Below are positions 1 through 5,807 of a stretch of DNA of 22,970 bases, one piece after another. The notes below the pieces were generated by a model that did no database searches, was not told the DNA's origin, and saw only the letters and a list, made by a program, of their open reading frames with translations. Every line of letters begins with the position of its first letter. Position 1 is the stretch's first letter. This stretch comes from Actinomycetota bacterium (GTDB lineage Bacteria; Actinomycetota; Nitriliruptoria; Euzebyales; Egibacteraceae), in assembly GCA_019347785.1 (NCBI GenBank), contig JAHWKQ010000008.1, positions 1-22,970 of the forward strand, in the 5' to 3' direction. The position numbers were made by a program, and so were the translations under genes.

Positions 1-1
1 G

Positions 2-760
2 CGGGTGGTAGACGAGGTTGAAGTAGCAGTCCTCGGGGGTCCCGTCGCCGACCCCGCCCACCAGGCTCCGACGCAGGACTTGGCGCGCCAGGCCCCCCGG
101 CGGTCGCACGACACGGCCGACCTGCCGGTCGCGGCGCCCAGCACCAACCCTCCGTCCCCGCCCTCCCGCCGTCGCGGCCGGCGCATCGGGGTCGCGGCGA
201 CCGTCGCCGCGGTCGCGCTGGCCGCGGTGGTGGGGGGCCTCGCGCTGACGACCGGGCTGCTGGATCCGGCCGGCGGCCGGCCCCGCGGCGGCCGCGGCGG
301 CGGGAACCTCGTCGGCCTCGAGGTCAGCCGCGTGGAGTCGTTCGACCCCGAGGGTGACGGCAGCGAGAACGACGAGCTGCTGGCGCTGCTCGTGGACGGC
401 GACCCGGCCACCGCATGGCGCACCGACACCTACAACAGCGCCGCGTTCGGCGGGCTCAAGGACGGCGTCGGCGTCCGCGCCGACCTTGGAGCTGAGCGCG
501 AGGTCGAGACCGTGATGCTGTCGACGACGACGCCGGGCATCGAGTTCGACGTGCGCATCGCCGACACGCCGGCCGACGACCTGGCCCGCTGGCGCCCCGT
601 CGCAACCGTCGAGCAGGCCAGCGAGCGCGCCGGCGCACGGCTCGACGAGCCCGAGCGGACCCGCCACGTGCTGATATGGCTCACGGGCACGCTCCCGGGC
701 GCGTCAGGCGGCTACCGGGCCGAGATCTCGGAGCTGACCATACGGGGCCGGCCGGGGTGA
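2..760 (+). CDS. Membrane-anchored protein with extracytoplasmic discoidin-like domain (partial, MurJ-associated type)
   Basis: The frame is open to the left edge of the window, so the true start is probably outside and the coding limit near base 2 is only the window limit. What is visible is a Pro/Ser/Arg-rich linker, an Arg cluster (RRRGRR), one transmembrane helix (about residues 61-86 counted from the GTG at base 5) and a roughly 150-residue outer domain. The motif LVDGDPATAWRTDTY and the following V-R-A-D-L-G strand are typical of the galactose-binding-like domain at the C-terminus of the MurJ (MviN)-linked pseudokinase proteins of actinobacteria. The position just upstream of trxB fits the order known from mycobacteria (Rv3910, sigM, rsmA, trxB2). 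No kinase motif is visible because the N-terminal part is missing. The sugar- or peptidoglycan-binding role is inferred. Codon use in the first 40 bases is poor on this strand. Confidence 0.6.
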   Translation, partial: RVVDEVEVAVLGGPVADPAHQAPTQDLARQAPRRSHDTADLPVAAPSTNPPSPPSRRRGRRIGVAATVAAVALAAVVGGLALTTGLLDPAGGRPRGGRGGGNLVGLEVSRVESFDPEGDGSENDELLALLVDGDPATAWRTDTYNSAAFGGLKDGVGVRADLGAEREVETVMLSTTTPGIEFDVRIADTPADDLARWRPVATVEQASERAGARLDEPERTRHVLIWLTGTLPGASGGYRAEISELTIRGRPG

Positions 761-871
761 CGGGGGCCGTCCAGCAGGAGTCGGCTCCCCCTGCGCCGGA
801 GGCGGAATACCCGCCGTCGGGGGCCCGTTGGACGTCGGGAAGCCCGCTCGCCAGGAGGCGCGACTACTTCG

Positions 872-1807
872 ATGCCGGACACCATCCACGACCTCGTCGT
901 CATCGGCTCCGGCCCGGCGGGGCTGACGGCCGCGCTGTACGCCGCCCGGGCGAACCTGCAGCCGCTGGTGCTGGAGGGTCGCGAGGCCGGTGGCCAGCTC
1001 ATGCAGACGACCGACGTCGAGAACTACCCCGGCTTCCCGGAGGGGCGGCTGGGGCCCGAGCTGATGGCCGACATGCGCAAGCAGGCCGAGCGCTTCGGGG
1101 CGATGTTCGTCACCGCCGCCGACGCCGACGCGGTCGACTTCCTCGCCGGCTCGCCCTTCTCGGTCATGGTCGCCGACCGCACCCACCGCGCCCGCACGGT
1201 CGTGGTGGCCACCGGCGCCAGGGCCCGCTGGCTGGGGCTGGACAACGAGCGCCGGCTCGTCGGGCGCGGGGTCTCGAGCTGCGCGACCTGTGACGGCTTC
1301 TTCTTCCGCGGACGGGAGCTCGTGGTGGTCGGTGGCGGCGACTCGGCCATGGAGGAGGCCACGTTCCTCACCAAGTTCGCCTCGAAGGTGACGGTGGTCC
1401 ACCGGCGCGAGGCGCTGCGGGCCTCCAAGATCATGCAGGAGCGGGCGTTCAAGAACGACCGCATCGAGTTCGTCTTCAACGCCACCGTCGTGGAGGTGCT
1501 CGGCGACGAGGCGGTGACAGGGGTCGTGCTGGAGGACACCGTCGGCGGGGAGCGCTCCGAGTTCCGCACCGACGGGCTGTTCGTCGCGATCGGCCACGAC
1601 CCGGTGACGTCGCTGTTCGCCGGCCAGCTCGCGCTCGACGGTGACGGCTACATCCTGGTCGACCTGCCCCGCACGGCCACCAGCGTCGACGGCGTCTTCG
1701 CGGCCGGCGACGTCGTCGACCGCGTCTACCGCCAGGCCGTCACCGCCGCCGGAGAGGGCTGCAAGGCGGCGATGGACGCCGAGCGATGGCTGGAATCCCA
1801 CACCTGA
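872..1807 (+). CDS. trxB: Thioredoxin-disulfide reductase
   Basis: Cytoplasmic flavoenzyme that passes electrons from NADPH through FAD to thioredoxin. At 311 residues it has the usual low-molecular-weight TrxB length. Motifs in order: FAD-binding GSGPAG (residues 12-17), the second FAD motif VVATGARARW (111-120), the redox-active CATC (137-140), the NADPH-binding GGGDSA (154-159) followed by the HRRE segment that reads the 2'-phosphate, and the C-terminal FAD motif GVFAAGDVVD. The ATG was chosen because an AGGAGG lies at 853-858, although the 13-base spacing is longer than ideal, and because the FAD motif then begins at the normal distance from the N-terminus. Its substrate gene trxA is next downstream but separated by a terminator, so the two are probably not a simple operon. 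The region 761-871 upstream shows no clear promoter. Confidence 0.97.
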   Translation: MPDTIHDLVVIGSGPAGLTAALYAARANLQPLVLEGREAGGQLMQTTDVENYPGFPEGRLGPELMADMRKQAERFGAMFVTAADADAVDFLAGSPFSVMVADRTHRARTVVVATGARARWLGLDNERRLVGRGVSSCATCDGFFFRGRELVVVGGGDSAMEEATFLTKFASKVTVVHRREALRASKIMQERAFKNDRIEFVFNATVVEVLGDEAVTGVVLEDTVGGERSEFRTDGLFVAIGHDPVTSLFAGQLALDGDGYILVDLPRTATSVDGVFAAGDVVDRVYRQAVTAAGEGCKAAMDAERWLESHT

Positions 1808-1819
1808 TCCGCGCCCGGC

Positions 1820-1847
1820 TTGCCTCAAGCGTGCGACCGTGTAGGCT
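1820..1847 (+). promoter_or_regulatory. Candidate promoter of the trxB-trxA intergenic RNA
   Basis: TTGCCT (1820-1825) and TAGGCT (1842-1847) are separated by 16 bases, an acceptable sigma-70-type match for an actinobacterium (TTGNCN, TANNNT). The predicted start at about 1853-1855 coincides with the first base of stem A of the structured segment that follows. Assigned by eye only. Confidence 0.4.
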
Positions 1848-1853
1848 GCCGCG

Positions 1854-1986
1854 AGCGCGGGCGGTGGGACCTCCTCGTATGGCGAACGAGGACGAGCGCG
1901 TGCCCGCGCGCAGTTGCGCGGTTCGGCTGTCCCCCCGTCATTCGAACCGCGGGCGAGGGGCGCCCCAGGGCGCCCCTCGCTGCTTT
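1854..1986 (+). ncRNA. Candidate structured RNA between trxB and trxA (unrecognised family)
   Basis: A stretch of about 133 bases holds four perfect stems in a row. Stem A is GCGCGGGC 1855-1862 with GCCCGCGC 1902-1909. Inside it is stem B, TCCTCGT 1872-1878 with ACGAGGA 1886-1892, with a 7-base loop. Between A and B lies a 9 by 9 internal loop. Stem C is CGCGGTTCG 1917-1925 with CGAACCGCG 1943-1951. Stem D is a 12-bp terminator hairpin at 1953-1980. GGTGGGAC in the A/B internal loop (1863-1870) can pair with GTCCCCCC in loop C (1929-1936) at 7 of 8 positions, suggesting a pseudoknot. I do not recognise it as tmRNA, SRP RNA, 6S or a named riboswitch. It could be a stand-alone small RNA or a terminating leader of trxA. 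High GC makes chance pairing easy, so the evidence is structural only. Confidence 0.4.
1953..1985 (+). terminator. Intrinsic terminator in the trxB-trxA gap
   Basis: Perfect 12-bp inverted repeat GCGAGGGGCGCC (1953-1964) and GGCGCCCCTCGC (1969-1980) around the 4-base loop CCAG, followed by TGCTTTT (1981-1987 region). It is the clearest factor-independent terminator in the window. It would end transcripts from trxB or from the candidate RNA before trxA, so trxA needs read-through or its own promoter in 1990-2088, where I see none that is convincing. Confidence 0.75.
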
Positions 1987-2099
1987 TCGCGGCTTTCAAC
2001 CGGGCCCGCGGTGGGGAATACCCGCACAATCGGCCCCGTTGACCATCCTGGGCGACGAGTCACCACCCCGACGAGCCCGACGAGCACTGGAGAGCGCAC

Positions 2100-2426
2100 A
2101 TGGGACACGTGCAGGCCGTGAGCGACAGGGAGTGGGACGCCGAGGTCCTGCAGTCCAGCGACCCCGTGCTCGTCGACTTCTGGGCCGAGTGGTGCGGGCC
2201 GTGTCGGATGGTCGGGCCGGTCGTCGAGGAGATCGCCCGCGAGAAGTCGGGGGCCTTGAAGGTCCTCAAGCTCAACGTCGACGAGAACCCCGAGACGGCC
2301 CGGCGGTACCGCGTCATGTCCATCCCGACGCTGATGGTGTTCTCCGACGGCAACGAGAAGAAGCGCCTGGTCGGCGCCCGCGGGAAGGGCCAGCTGCTCG
2401 ACGAGGTCGAGGAGTTCGTCGCCTAG
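2100..2426 (+). CDS. trxA: Thioredoxin
   Basis: Small cytoplasmic dithiol protein that reduces disulfides in client proteins and is recharged by TrxB. It has 108 residues, the standard single-domain length. The active site WCGPC is at 31-35, preceded by VDFWAE, and the cis-proline is in SIPTLMVF (Pro76). The buried Asp equivalent (VDFW) is present. ATG is supported by GGAGAG at 2089-2094 with 5-base spacing. It sits after trxB and before cwlM, as in mycobacteria (trxB2-trxC-cwlM). No strong terminator is visible between its stop and cwlM, only a 5-bp CCGCC/GGCGG repeat near 2447-2461. Confidence 0.97.
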   Translation: MGHVQAVSDREWDAEVLQSSDPVLVDFWAEWCGPCRMVGPVVEEIAREKSGALKVLKLNVDENPETARRYRVMSIPTLMVFSDGNEKKRLVGARGKGQLLDEVEEFVA

Positions 2427-2474
2427 GCCGGGGGGTCGGGGGCCGTCCGCCGAACCGGCGGCCCGTGGCCTGAC

Positions 2475-2480
2475 TAGACT
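2475..2480 (+). promoter_or_regulatory. -10 element for a probable leaderless cwlM mRNA
   Basis: TAGACT ends 8 bases before the GTG start of cwlM, so transcription would begin at or within a base or two of the start codon. There is no Shine-Dalgarno sequence upstream. The -35 region (about 2452-2457, GAACCG) is not recognisable. The same layout recurs at 22102-22107. Confidence 0.5.
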
Positions 2481-2488
2481 CACAGGCC

Positions 2489-3604
2489 GTGCCCAGGCTC
2501 ATCCGTGCCGGCGACCGGGGCCCCCCGGTCCGCGACGTGCAGCAGCGGCTCGCGCGGCTTGTCGAGCCGTCACTGTCCGTGGACGGGTGGTTCGGCCCGG
2601 TGACCGTGCAGGCCGTCCGCCGCTTCCAGCGCCGCCGTGGCCTCGAGGCCGACGGCGTGGTCGGCGTGGAGACGTGGCGGGAGCTCGTCGAGGCCAGCTT
2701 CTCGCTCGGCGACCGGCTCTTGTGGCGATCGCGGGCGATGATGCGCGGCGACGACGTCCGGGGGCTGCAGGCGCGCCTGAACGAGCTCGGCTTCGACGCG
2801 GGGCCCCAGGACGGGCTCTTCGGCCCGCTGACCCACCGCGCCGTCGAGGAGTTCCAGCGCAACGCGGGCCTGGAGGTCGACGCCGTCGTGGGGCCGGCCA
2901 CGGTGGAGGCTCTGCGGCGCCTGTGGCGCGCCCACCAGTCCTCCGGACTGGGCATCCGGGCGCGGGAGCGCGAATGGCTGCGCCGTGTCGCCGGCCGTGG
3001 CCTTCCCGGTGCCCGCGTCCTGCTCGACCCCCGGCGCGGCCCCCCCGACGCGGGGCACGTCGGACCCTCGGGGGCGACGGAGGCCGAGGTGACCTGGCAG
3101 GTCTGCGCCCGCCTGTCCGCCCGGCTGGCGGCCGGGGGTGCCCACGTCGTCCTCGCCCGCGGGCCCGCGACCGACCCCACCCCCAGCGAGCGGGCGCGAC
3201 TGGCCAACGAGCAGGGTGTCGACCTCGTGCTGTCGGTCGCGACGAACGCGCTCGCCACGCCCTCGGCCAGCGGCTCCAGCACCTACTACTTCGGCAGCTC
3301 CAACTTCGTGTCGGAGGCGGGGTACCGCCTGGCCCAGCTCGTGCAGGAGGCGGTCGTCGCCGCGGGATGGGTGCCCGACTGCCGCACGCACCCCGTGACC
3401 TGGGCCATCCTGCGGGAGACGCGCATGCCCGCCGTCGTGGTCGAGCCCGGCTTCATCACGTCGCCGAGCGACGAGCGGCGGCTGGCCGACCCCGCCGGCC
3501 AGGAGCAGCTCGCCGCCGCCCTGGCGGCCGCCGTGACGGGGTTCTTCACGCTGGACACCGTCGACCTGACCAGCCCGTCAGTCGCCGTGCCGGCAGGCGA
3601 CTAG
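2489..3604 (+). CDS. cwlM: CwlM-like protein: two peptidoglycan-binding domains plus degenerate amidase_3 domain
   Basis: 371 residues with no signal peptide. Two PG_binding_1 repeats (about 5-68 and 84-147, with DGWFGPVTVQAVRRFQ and DGLFGPLTHRAVEEFQ) are followed by an N-acetylmuramoyl-L-alanine amidase fold (about 175-355). The zinc site is eroded. The usual DPGHGG reads DPRRGP (180-185), so the first His is gone. The usual S-I-H-x-N reads SVATNA (249-254), so the second His is gone. The middle Glu (E198 or E200) and the catalytic-type Glu in VVVEPGF (E319) remain. In mycobacteria CwlM is a cytoplasmic, phosphorylated activator of MurA rather than a hydrolase, and the missing signal peptide and ligands point the same way here. 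The GTG start follows a leaderless promoter. The stop overlaps that of the convergent GNAT gene. Confidence 0.85.
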   Translation: MPRLIRAGDRGPPVRDVQQRLARLVEPSLSVDGWFGPVTVQAVRRFQRRRGLEADGVVGVETWRELVEASFSLGDRLLWRSRAMMRGDDVRGLQARLNELGFDAGPQDGLFGPLTHRAVEEFQRNAGLEVDAVVGPATVEALRRLWRAHQSSGLGIRAREREWLRRVAGRGLPGARVLLDPRRGPPDAGHVGPSGATEAEVTWQVCARLSARLAAGGAHVVLARGPATDPTPSERARLANEQGVDLVLSVATNALATPSASGSSTYYFGSSNFVSEAGYRLAQLVQEAVVAAGWVPDCRTHPVTWAILRETRMPAVVVEPGFITSPSDERRLADPAGQEQLAAALAAAVTGFFTLDTVDLTSPSVAVPAGD

Positions 3605-4278
3605 CCGGTCGTCGGCTCCAGCCGGCGGTCCGCAGGGGCGCACCGGAACGAGGGGGCCGGTGACCGCTCACGTCTGGCGAGGGCGGCGATCACTCCCTCG
3701 ACGGCCGACCCCACCGAGCGCTGCCACCTCGCCGTCTGGCGCAGGTCGAGGCGCAGCAGCGGGTACAGGGCGTGGTCGCGCCAGAGCTGGAACCCGCTCG
3801 CCCGCAGGAATGACTCGGGGAGCACGCAGTCACCGGGCACCCCGCCCATCCCGCCCACCCGCGAGCCGTAGGACTCCAGCGCACGGGCGCCGCGACGGTG
3901 GGTCTCGCGCAGGACGCTGTGCAGCAGCAGCGTGGCCAGGCCCTCGCCGCGGTGCCCCGGCTCGGTCCACAGGGTCATGAGCAGGACGGCGTCCTTCGAG
4001 CAGCCGTTGCCCAGCTTGCGCACCCGGGGCACCTGGGCGGCGGGCGCGAAGCTGGCGTACCCGGCGAACCGGTCGTCCACGTAGACGGCCTTTCCCGGCG
4101 AGCCCCACTCCAGCTGCGTCGCCTGCCACCACGCCTCCTTCGCGCTGCGCCCGGCGGCGGCGCGCCCCGCCCTGGCGCCGCGCCCCGCGCGCGTCGTCTC
4201 CCAGAACACGCACGAGCGACAGGCCCCGGGCAGGTCGTCCAGGTTGCCCAGGGTCAGGTCGTGCACCCGGCGGCTCAT
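3601..4278 (-). CDS. GNAT-family N-acetyltransferase (Rv3916c-type position)
   Basis: 225 residues. The acetyl-CoA pyrophosphate loop HRGEGLA (109-115) follows a strand with LMTLWTEPG, and the C-terminal beta segment SGFQLWRD (161-168) fits the GNAT fold. The N-terminus carries a CRSC pair (20-23) followed by VFWE, possibly metal- or redox-related, and an Ala/Gly/Arg-rich insert (31-46). The ATG at 4278 was preferred to the GTG at 4305 because it gives a 4-base ATGA overlap with the upstream 49-residue gene. It converges on cwlM with overlapping stop codons (3601-3604), leaving no room for a terminator. The same position beside cwlM and parB is held by a GNAT gene in mycobacteria, so a cell-envelope or translation-related substrate is possible, but the acceptor is unknown. 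Confidence 0.8.
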   Translation of the reverse strand: MSRRVHDLTLGNLDDLPGACRSCVFWETTRAGRGARAGRAAAGRSAKEAWWQATQLEWGSPGKAVYVDDRFAGYASFAPAAQVPRVRKLGNGCSKDAVLLMTLWTEPGHRGEGLATLLLHSVLRETHRRGARALESYGSRVGGMGGVPGDCVLPESFLRASGFQLWRDHALYPLLRLDLRQTARWQRSVGSAVEGVIAALARRERSPAPSFRCAPADRRLEPTTG

Positions 4279-4424
4279 CGCCGGGCCCCGGACGCCGGTT
4301 CCCACCGGCTCTCAACGTGGCCGGCCGTCTCGCGCGGCACGATCAGCGTCGCCAGAGCGCCGGCGACGAGGCCCAGCAGCAGCGCGGACAGGCCTCGGCC
4401 GACGGCTCTCTGCTCGGCACGCAT
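4275..4424 (-). CDS. Small single-span membrane protein, 49 residues
   Basis: Begins MRAEQRAVGRGLSALLLGLV, with a hydrophobic helix at about residues 11-29 and then a short Arg/Glu-rich tail (RETAGHVESR). GGGAGG on the minus strand (complement of 4429-4434) lies 4 bases before the ATG, a strong ribosome binding site. The stop codon overlaps the GNAT ATG (ATGA), so the two are translationally coupled. A possible TACACT -10 element lies at 4455-4460 on the minus strand. The basic N-terminus suggests N-in topology. No family is recognised and the function is unknown. It may anchor or modulate the GNAT enzyme or be a lineage-specific peptide. Confidence 0.6.
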   Translation of the reverse strand: MRAEQRAVGRGLSALLLGLVAGALATLIVPRETAGHVESRWEPASGARR

Positions 4425-4454
4425 CCTGCCTCCCGATGTCCGGGCACCCCGGCG

Positions 4455-4475
4455 AGTGTAGCCGCGGTGTACCCT
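4455..4475. promoter_or_regulatory. Divergent promoter elements between the small membrane gene and the aminotransferase operon
   Basis: On the minus strand TACACT (4460-4455) is placed correctly for the 49-residue gene at 4424. On the plus strand TGTACCCT (4468-4475) is an extended -10-like element for the aminotransferase at 4530. They lie 9 bases apart. Neither has a good -35 box, so this is a by-eye proposal. Confidence 0.35.
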
Positions 4476-4529
4476 CGGCGACACGGGCGTCCTCGCCCGC
4501 CGCCCGACCCGCTCCTCACGGAGGGCCGT

Positions 4530-5777
4530 GTGAGCGAGATCACGCTCGACCCGTACGTCAGCCGGTACGCGACCCGTGCGCGGGGCATGGGCGCCTCGGA
4601 GATCCGCGCCCTCTTCGCCGTGGCCAGCCGGCCCGAGGTCGTGTCCCTGGCCGGTGGCATGCCCTACACGGCGGCGCTGGACTACGACGCGGTCGCCGAG
4701 GTCACCGACGCCGTGGTGCGCGAGCACGGCCCCAGCGCCCTGCAGTACGGCGGCGGGCAGGGCATGCCGGCCCTGCGGGCGCGCCTGGTGGAGGTGATGG
4801 CCGCCGAGGAGACCGCCGCGCACCCCGACGACGTCGTCGTGACCACCGGCGGGCAGCAGGCCCTGGACCTGCTCGGCAAGCTGTTCTGCGACCCCGGCGA
4901 CATCGTGCTGGCCGAGGGGCCGTCGTACGTCGGTGCCCTGGGGGCCTTCTCCGCCTACCAGGCCCGGGTCCTGCACGTCGACATGGACGCCGACGGGCTG
5001 ATCCCCGAGGCGGTGGAGGACCGCCTGACCCAGGTCCGCGCCGCAGGACGAACCGTCAAGTTCCTCTACACGGTTCCGACCCATCAGAACCCGGCCGGTG
5101 TATCACTCTCCGTAACGAGGCGGCTGGCTCTGGCCGAGCTCGCCCGGCGTCACGACCTCCTCGTCGTGGAGGACAACCCCTACGGCCTGTTGGACTTCAA
5201 GGGCGAGGTCCGCCCGTCGCTGCGCTCGCTGGCCCCCGAGCACGTCGTCTACGTCGGCACCCTGTCGAAGATCTTCTCGCCCGGCATACGGGTCGGGTGG
5301 CTCTCGGCGCCCGGGCCGATCCGCGACAAGCTCGTCCTGCTCAAGGAGACCGCCGACCTGTGCCAGTCCAACCTCACCCAGTTCGTGGCGGAGCGATGGC
5401 TGGGCACGCAGCCGTGGCAGGCGCAGGTGGCCGCCTTCCGCGAGCTGTACCGCGAGCGCTGTGAGGCCATGCTGTCCGAGATGGCCGCCGAGCTGCCCTC
5501 CTCGTGCACGTGGAGCGTCCCGACGGGCGGCTTCTTCGTGTGGTTGCGCCTGCCACCGGCCCTGGACGCCGGGGAGATGCTGGCCAAGGCGATCCGGGCC
5601 CGTGTCGCGTACGTCCCCGGCAGCGCCTTCCACGCCGACGGGCAGGGCACCGGCGAGGTGCGGCTGTCGTTCTGCCTGCCCCCGCCCGAGCGCATCCGCG
5701 AGGGGGTGCGGCGGCTCGCGGAGGTCCTGCGCGAGGAGGTCGAGCTGGTGGAGGCCGTCTACCGCGGGCGTGGATAG
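4530..5777 (+). CDS. PLP-dependent aminotransferase, class I/II (LysN / 2-aminoadipate aminotransferase-like)
   Basis: 415 residues, fold-type I. Visible PLP contacts: the TTGGQQALD segment that holds the phosphate (105-113), HQNPAG (185-190), the pyridine-binding Asp in VVEDNPYG (Asp215), the Schiff-base lysine in TLSKIFSPG (Lys247) and the substrate-carboxylate Arg in the C-terminal R-L-S-F-C. This is the MocR-like aminotransferase core without the N-terminal GntR helix-turn-helix, so it is an enzyme, not a regulator. GTG at 4530 was chosen because GGAGGG (4520-4525) precedes it by 4 bases and the protein then begins in the conserved SEITLDPYVSRYATR region. It forms an operon with the Ddl-like gene 30 bases downstream. 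The substrate is not determined. The pairing suggests production of an amino acid, possibly a D-amino acid, for the ligase. Confidence 0.87.
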   Translation: MSEITLDPYVSRYATRARGMGASEIRALFAVASRPEVVSLAGGMPYTAALDYDAVAEVTDAVVREHGPSALQYGGGQGMPALRARLVEVMAAEETAAHPDDVVVTTGGQQALDLLGKLFCDPGDIVLAEGPSYVGALGAFSAYQARVLHVDMDADGLIPEAVEDRLTQVRAAGRTVKFLYTVPTHQNPAGVSLSVTRRLALAELARRHDLLVVEDNPYGLLDFKGEVRPSLRSLAPEHVVYVGTLSKIFSPGIRVGWLSAPGPIRDKLVLLKETADLCQSNLTQFVAERWLGTQPWQAQVAAFRELYRERCEAMLSEMAAELPSSCTWSVPTGGFFVWLRLPPALDAGEMLAKAIRARVAYVPGSAFHADGQGTGEVRLSFCLPPPERIREGVRRLAEVLREEVELVEAVYRGRG

Positions 5778-5807
5778 CCGTACGAGCCGTGCGGGGCGGG
5801 TGATCCG

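Noticed and set aside
704..2029. 441-residue minus-strand open frame over trxB
   Set aside because: Shadow of trxB; His/Asp/Val-rich composition without motifs.
2106..2111. CACGTG near the trxA start and others (665, 6355, 16829, 19957) as extra parS sites
   Set aside because: The flanking GTTNC and GAAAC bases are absent; only 8558-8573 matches.
1879..2121. Open frame starting ATG inside the candidate RNA
   Set aside because: Arg/Pro-rich, no ribosome binding site, runs through the terminator hairpin and into trxA; typical GC-rich shadow.
4317..4529. 71-residue N-terminal extension of the aminotransferase
   Set aside because: Overlaps the divergent small gene and promoter region, Arg/Pro/Gln-rich. 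GTG at 4530 has a good ribosome binding site and family-like N-terminus.
4530..5777. MocR-type transcription regulator
   Set aside because: No N-terminal GntR helix-turn-helix; only the aminotransferase fold is present.
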